Assembly (NCBI GenBank): GCA_019119045.1
Contig: DWXS01000054.1
Location: 1-36,221 of the forward strand
Direction: 5' to 3'
DNA: 36,221 nucleotides
From: Candidatus Mailhella merdavium
GTDB taxonomy: Bacteria > Desulfobacterota > Desulfovibrionia > Desulfovibrionales > Desulfovibrionaceae
Below, piece by piece: positions 32,650 through 36,221 of the stretch. Position numbers and translations under genes: made by a program. The number at the start of each line of letters is the position of its first letter. The first letter of the stretch is position 1. The notes beneath the pieces are model-generated. The model saw only the letters and a program-made list of their open reading frames with translations. It did not search any database and was not told where the DNA came from.

Positions 32650-34164
32650 ATGCACATCAAGGCTGAAGAGATCGGAAAGATCATCGAGGATCAAATCCGC
32701 AACTACGATCAGCGCGTGGAAATGAGCGAGACTGGCACTGTACTCTATGTGGGCGACGGTATTGCCCGCGTGTATGGTGTCAATAACGCCATGTCCATGG
32801 AACTGCTCGAGTTTCCCGGCGGAGTCATGGGCATGGTGCTCAACCTCGAAGAAGACAATGTCGGCGTTGCCCTGCTTGGCGACGATACGGGCATCAAGGA
32901 AGGCGATATTGTCAAACGTACAGGAAAGATTTTCTCTGTGCCGGTGGGCGAAGCGGTCGTAGGGCGCGTCTTGAACCCCCTCGGGCAGCCGCTCGACGGC
33001 ATGGGACCTGTGGAAACCACGGAAAGTCGTCCCGTTGAACTCAAGGCTCCGGGCCTTATGGCTCGTAAGAGCGTTCACGAACCCATGGTGACGGGTATCA
33101 AGGCTATTGACGCCATTACCCCCATTGGACGCGGACAGCGCGAACTGATTATCGGTGACCGTCAGGTCGGTAAGACCGCCGTTTGCGTGGATGCGATTCT
33201 TGCCCAGAAGAATACGGACGTTCACTGCTTCTACGTGGCCATCGGTCAGAAAAAGTCGACGGTGGCTCTTGTGGCGGAGACCTTGCGCAAATATGGCGCA
33301 ATGGAATACACGACCATCATATCCGCCTCTGCTTCGGAACCTGCGCCTCTGCAATACATTGCCGCCTATTCCGGCTGCACCATGGCGGAATACTATCGCG
33401 ACAATGGCAAGCACGCGCTCATCATTTACGATGACCTGTCCAAACAGGCCGTTGCATATCGCCAGATGTCCCTGCTTCTCCGCCGGCCTCCGGGACGTGA
33501 AGCCTTCCCCGGCGACGTGTTTTACCTCCATTCCCGTCTGCTGGAACGGGCGGCGAAGCTGAGCGACGAACTCGGCGCAGGTTCGCTGACGGCCCTTCCT
33601 GTTATCGAAACGCAGGCGGGCGACGTCTCCGCGTATATTCCCACCAATGTGATTTCCATTACTGACGGACAGGTGTTCCTTGAGTCCAACCTGTTCAACG
33701 CCGGTATCCGGCCCGCCATCAACGTGGGGATTTCCGTTTCCCGTGTGGGTGGGGCTGCTCAGATTAAAGCAATGAAGCAGGTCGCAGGAACGCTGCGTCT
33801 GGATCTTGCCCAGTATCGCGAAATGGCGGCGTTCGCTCAGTTCGGTTCCGATCTGGACAAGGCCACCAAGGCTACTCTGGCCCGGGGCGCCCGCATGACG
33901 GAACTGCTGAAGCAGCCTCAGTATCAGCCGATGCCGACGGAAGAGCAGGTGGCCTCCATCTTCTCGGCAGCCCGCGGCCATCTGGACGATATTGACGTGG
34001 AGCAGGTTCTGCCCTTTGAAAAGGGACTGCTGGAAATGCTCCGCAGTTCTCATCCCGATATTCTTAAGGATATCCGGGAACGCAAAAAGCTGGACGAAGA
34101 TTTGGAAGCGCGGCTCAACGCTGCGATCGAAGAATTCAAGGCATCCTTCCAGGCCCAGGGGTAA
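32650..34164 (+). CDS. atpA: ATP synthase F1 subunit alpha
   Basis: Non-catalytic nucleotide-binding subunit of the F1 head, 504 residues. The Walker A loop is [13 protein letters not shown] (about 168-180), the Walker B strand is [16 protein letters not shown], and the alpha signature [17 protein letters not shown] is present, along with the DELSEED-less C-terminal bundle. The N-terminal [20 protein letters not shown] matches the delta-contact helix. It lies between atpH and atpG with 3-base gaps on each side. Confidence 0.97.
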   Translation: MHIKAEEIGKIIEDQIRNYDQRVEMSETGTVLYVGDGIARVYGVNNAMSMELLEFPGGVMGMVLNLEEDNVGVALLGDDTGIKEGDIVKRTGKIFSVPVGEAVVGRVLNPLGQPLDGMGPVETTESRPVELKAPGLMARKSVHEPMVTGIKAIDAITPIGRGQRELIIGDRQVGKTAVCVDAILAQKNTDVHCFYVAIGQKKSTVALVAETLRKYGAMEYTTIISASASEPAPLQYIAAYSGCTMAEYYRDNGKHALIIYDDLSKQAVAYRQMSLLLRRPPGREAFPGDVFYLHSRLLERAAKLSDELGAGSLTALPVIETQAGDVSAYIPTNVISITDGQVFLESNLFNAGIRPAINVGISVSRVGGAAQIKAMKQVAGTLRLDLAQYREMAAFAQFGSDLDKATKATLARGARMTELLKQPQYQPMPTEEQVASIFSAARGHLDDIDVEQVLPFEKGLLEMLRSSHPDILKDIRERKKLDEDLEARLNAAIEEFKASFQAQG

Positions 34165-34167
34165 TCC

Positions 34168-35049
34168 ATGCCTTCGCTGAAAGATGTAAAACTTCAGATT
34201 GCCGGAGTAGGGAAGACGAAGCAGATCACCAGAGCCATGGGGATGGTCGCTTCGTCCAAACTGCGCGGTGCGCAGGCGCGCATTGAACGTTTCCGCCCAT
34301 ATGCGGAAAAGTTTGGGCAAATGCTGGGGGATCTTGCGGCAAGAACAGATGGTGCGGCGCATCCTCTGCTTCAAGTCCACGACAAGCCAAAGATCACGGT
34401 GATTCTGCTTGTTTCTTCAGATCGCGGCTTGTGCGGGGGCTTCAATGTCAACCTTATCTCCGCCGCCCAGAAGCTGGCACAAGCTCGGGAGGCAGAAGGC
34501 AGAACGGTCAGATTCCTGTGTGTGGGGCGCAAGGCTCGGGACGCCGTACGCAAATCTTCCTGGGAGCTTATTGAGGCCATTCCTGATGTCATGGGCAGCT
34601 TTAATTTTCAGCTTGCCGCGCATTTGGGAAATCGCGTCTCTCAGCTCTATACTTCGGGAGATGCGGATGAGGTGTACCTTGTCTATAGTGAATTCGTAAG
34701 CATGTCCCGTCAGGTGGCCACCACCATGCCGCTGCTCCCCGTTGTTCCCTCCTGCGGGGAAGAAGACGGGAACACTCCCGGCGCGACGGAATACACCTAC
34801 GAACCCAAGGTTGAAGTCCTGTTGTCCGAGCTGTTACCGCGTTATGTCAATGTGCAGATTTATCGTGGCCTGTTGGATACCTCGGCCAGTGAAAATGCTG
34901 CCCGTATGGCTGCCATGGATAACGCAACACGCAACTGTGATGAGCTGATTGATTCTCTGACGCTCTTGTACAACAAGACTCGTCAGGCATCGATCACCAA
35001 CGACCTCATGGATATCGTCGGCGGCGCGAATGCGCTGCAAAGTCAGTAG
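34168..35049 (+). CDS. atpG: ATP synthase F1 subunit gamma
   Basis: Central rotor shaft, 293 residues. The N-terminal helix MPSLKDVKLQIAGVGKTKQI with RAMGMVASSKLRGAQ and the C-terminal helix with ENAARMAAMDNATRNCDELI, NKTRQASITNDLMDIVGGAN are the two coiled-coil halves inside the head. The central domain has LVSSDRGLCGGFNVNLI. It ends 15 bases before atpD. Confidence 0.96.
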   Translation: MPSLKDVKLQIAGVGKTKQITRAMGMVASSKLRGAQARIERFRPYAEKFGQMLGDLAARTDGAAHPLLQVHDKPKITVILLVSSDRGLCGGFNVNLISAAQKLAQAREAEGRTVRFLCVGRKARDAVRKSSWELIEAIPDVMGSFNFQLAAHLGNRVSQLYTSGDADEVYLVYSEFVSMSRQVATTMPLLPVVPSCGEEDGNTPGATEYTYEPKVEVLLSELLPRYVNVQIYRGLLDTSASENAARMAAMDNATRNCDELIDSLTLLYNKTRQASITNDLMDIVGGANALQSQ

Positions 35050-35052
35050 TAG

Positions 35053-36221
<1,169 letters not shown>

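Noticed and set aside
32053..34380. A 775-codon minus-strand open frame opposite atpH and atpA
   Set aside because: Shadow of well-identified ATP synthase genes; no motifs of its own.

Overview
The window reads as ordinary chromosome of a Gram-negative anaerobe, most likely a member of the Desulfovibrionaceae (Desulfovibrio, Bilophila or Mailhella type). This is an inference from gene content and order: an ilvB-ilvN-ilvC run, an F1 ATP synthase operon with two b-type stalk genes and no a or c subunit genes in front, ctpA followed by a divergent polysaccharide deacetylase, a rodA-bactofilin pair, and a PaaK-type ligase coupled to a PHP protein. I see no phage, insertion sequence, CRISPR array, rRNA or plasmid gene. 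The genes look intact; only the last one is cut, by the window edge.

Layout. 131-3696: branched-chain amino acid synthesis (ilvB, ilvN, ilvC), with a hairpin-rich 282-base leader before ilvC. 3950-7546: lysA, a MATE transporter and a DUF2156 protein. 7547-8386: 840 bases without a convincing gene, rich in stem-loops. 8387-10410 (minus): a J-domain protein and a CoA-binding/YkgJ cysteine-cluster fusion. 10411-10923: very AT-rich spacer, then a universal stress protein. 11395-12036: a second gene-poor, structured spacer that shares short repeat blocks with the first. 12037-14340 (minus): icd and mutY. 14455-14627 (minus): tRNA-Pro(GGG) and tRNA-Thr(GGT) with a clear promoter and terminator. 14696-16680 (minus): a PHP protein and a phenylacetate-CoA ligase homologue. 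16946-19126: rsfS, gpmI and a small zinc-ribbon protein. 19361-22762 (minus): a large AsmA-like envelope protein, with a divergent polytopic membrane protein at 22915-23886. 24087-27793: ctpA, yibQ-like deacetylase, ndk, proC. 27884-30861: a glycosyltransferase, rodA and a bactofilin. 31089-36221: atpF', atpF, atpH, atpA, atpG and the first 385 codons of atpD.

How the genes fit together. Most of the window is housekeeping: amino acid synthesis (Ile/Val/Leu, Lys, Pro), central carbon metabolism (icd, gpmI), envelope and cell shape (AsmA-like protein, ctpA, yibQ, rodA, bactofilin) and energy conservation (ATP synthase). The points most worth a second look are two dehydrogenases (IlvC and Icd) whose NADP 2'-phosphate-binding residues are replaced, a two-domain CoA-binding/Fe-Cys-cluster fusion, and two long intergenic regions that share diverged repeat blocks and carry strong stem-loops. 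I did not find a clearly new multi-gene system.
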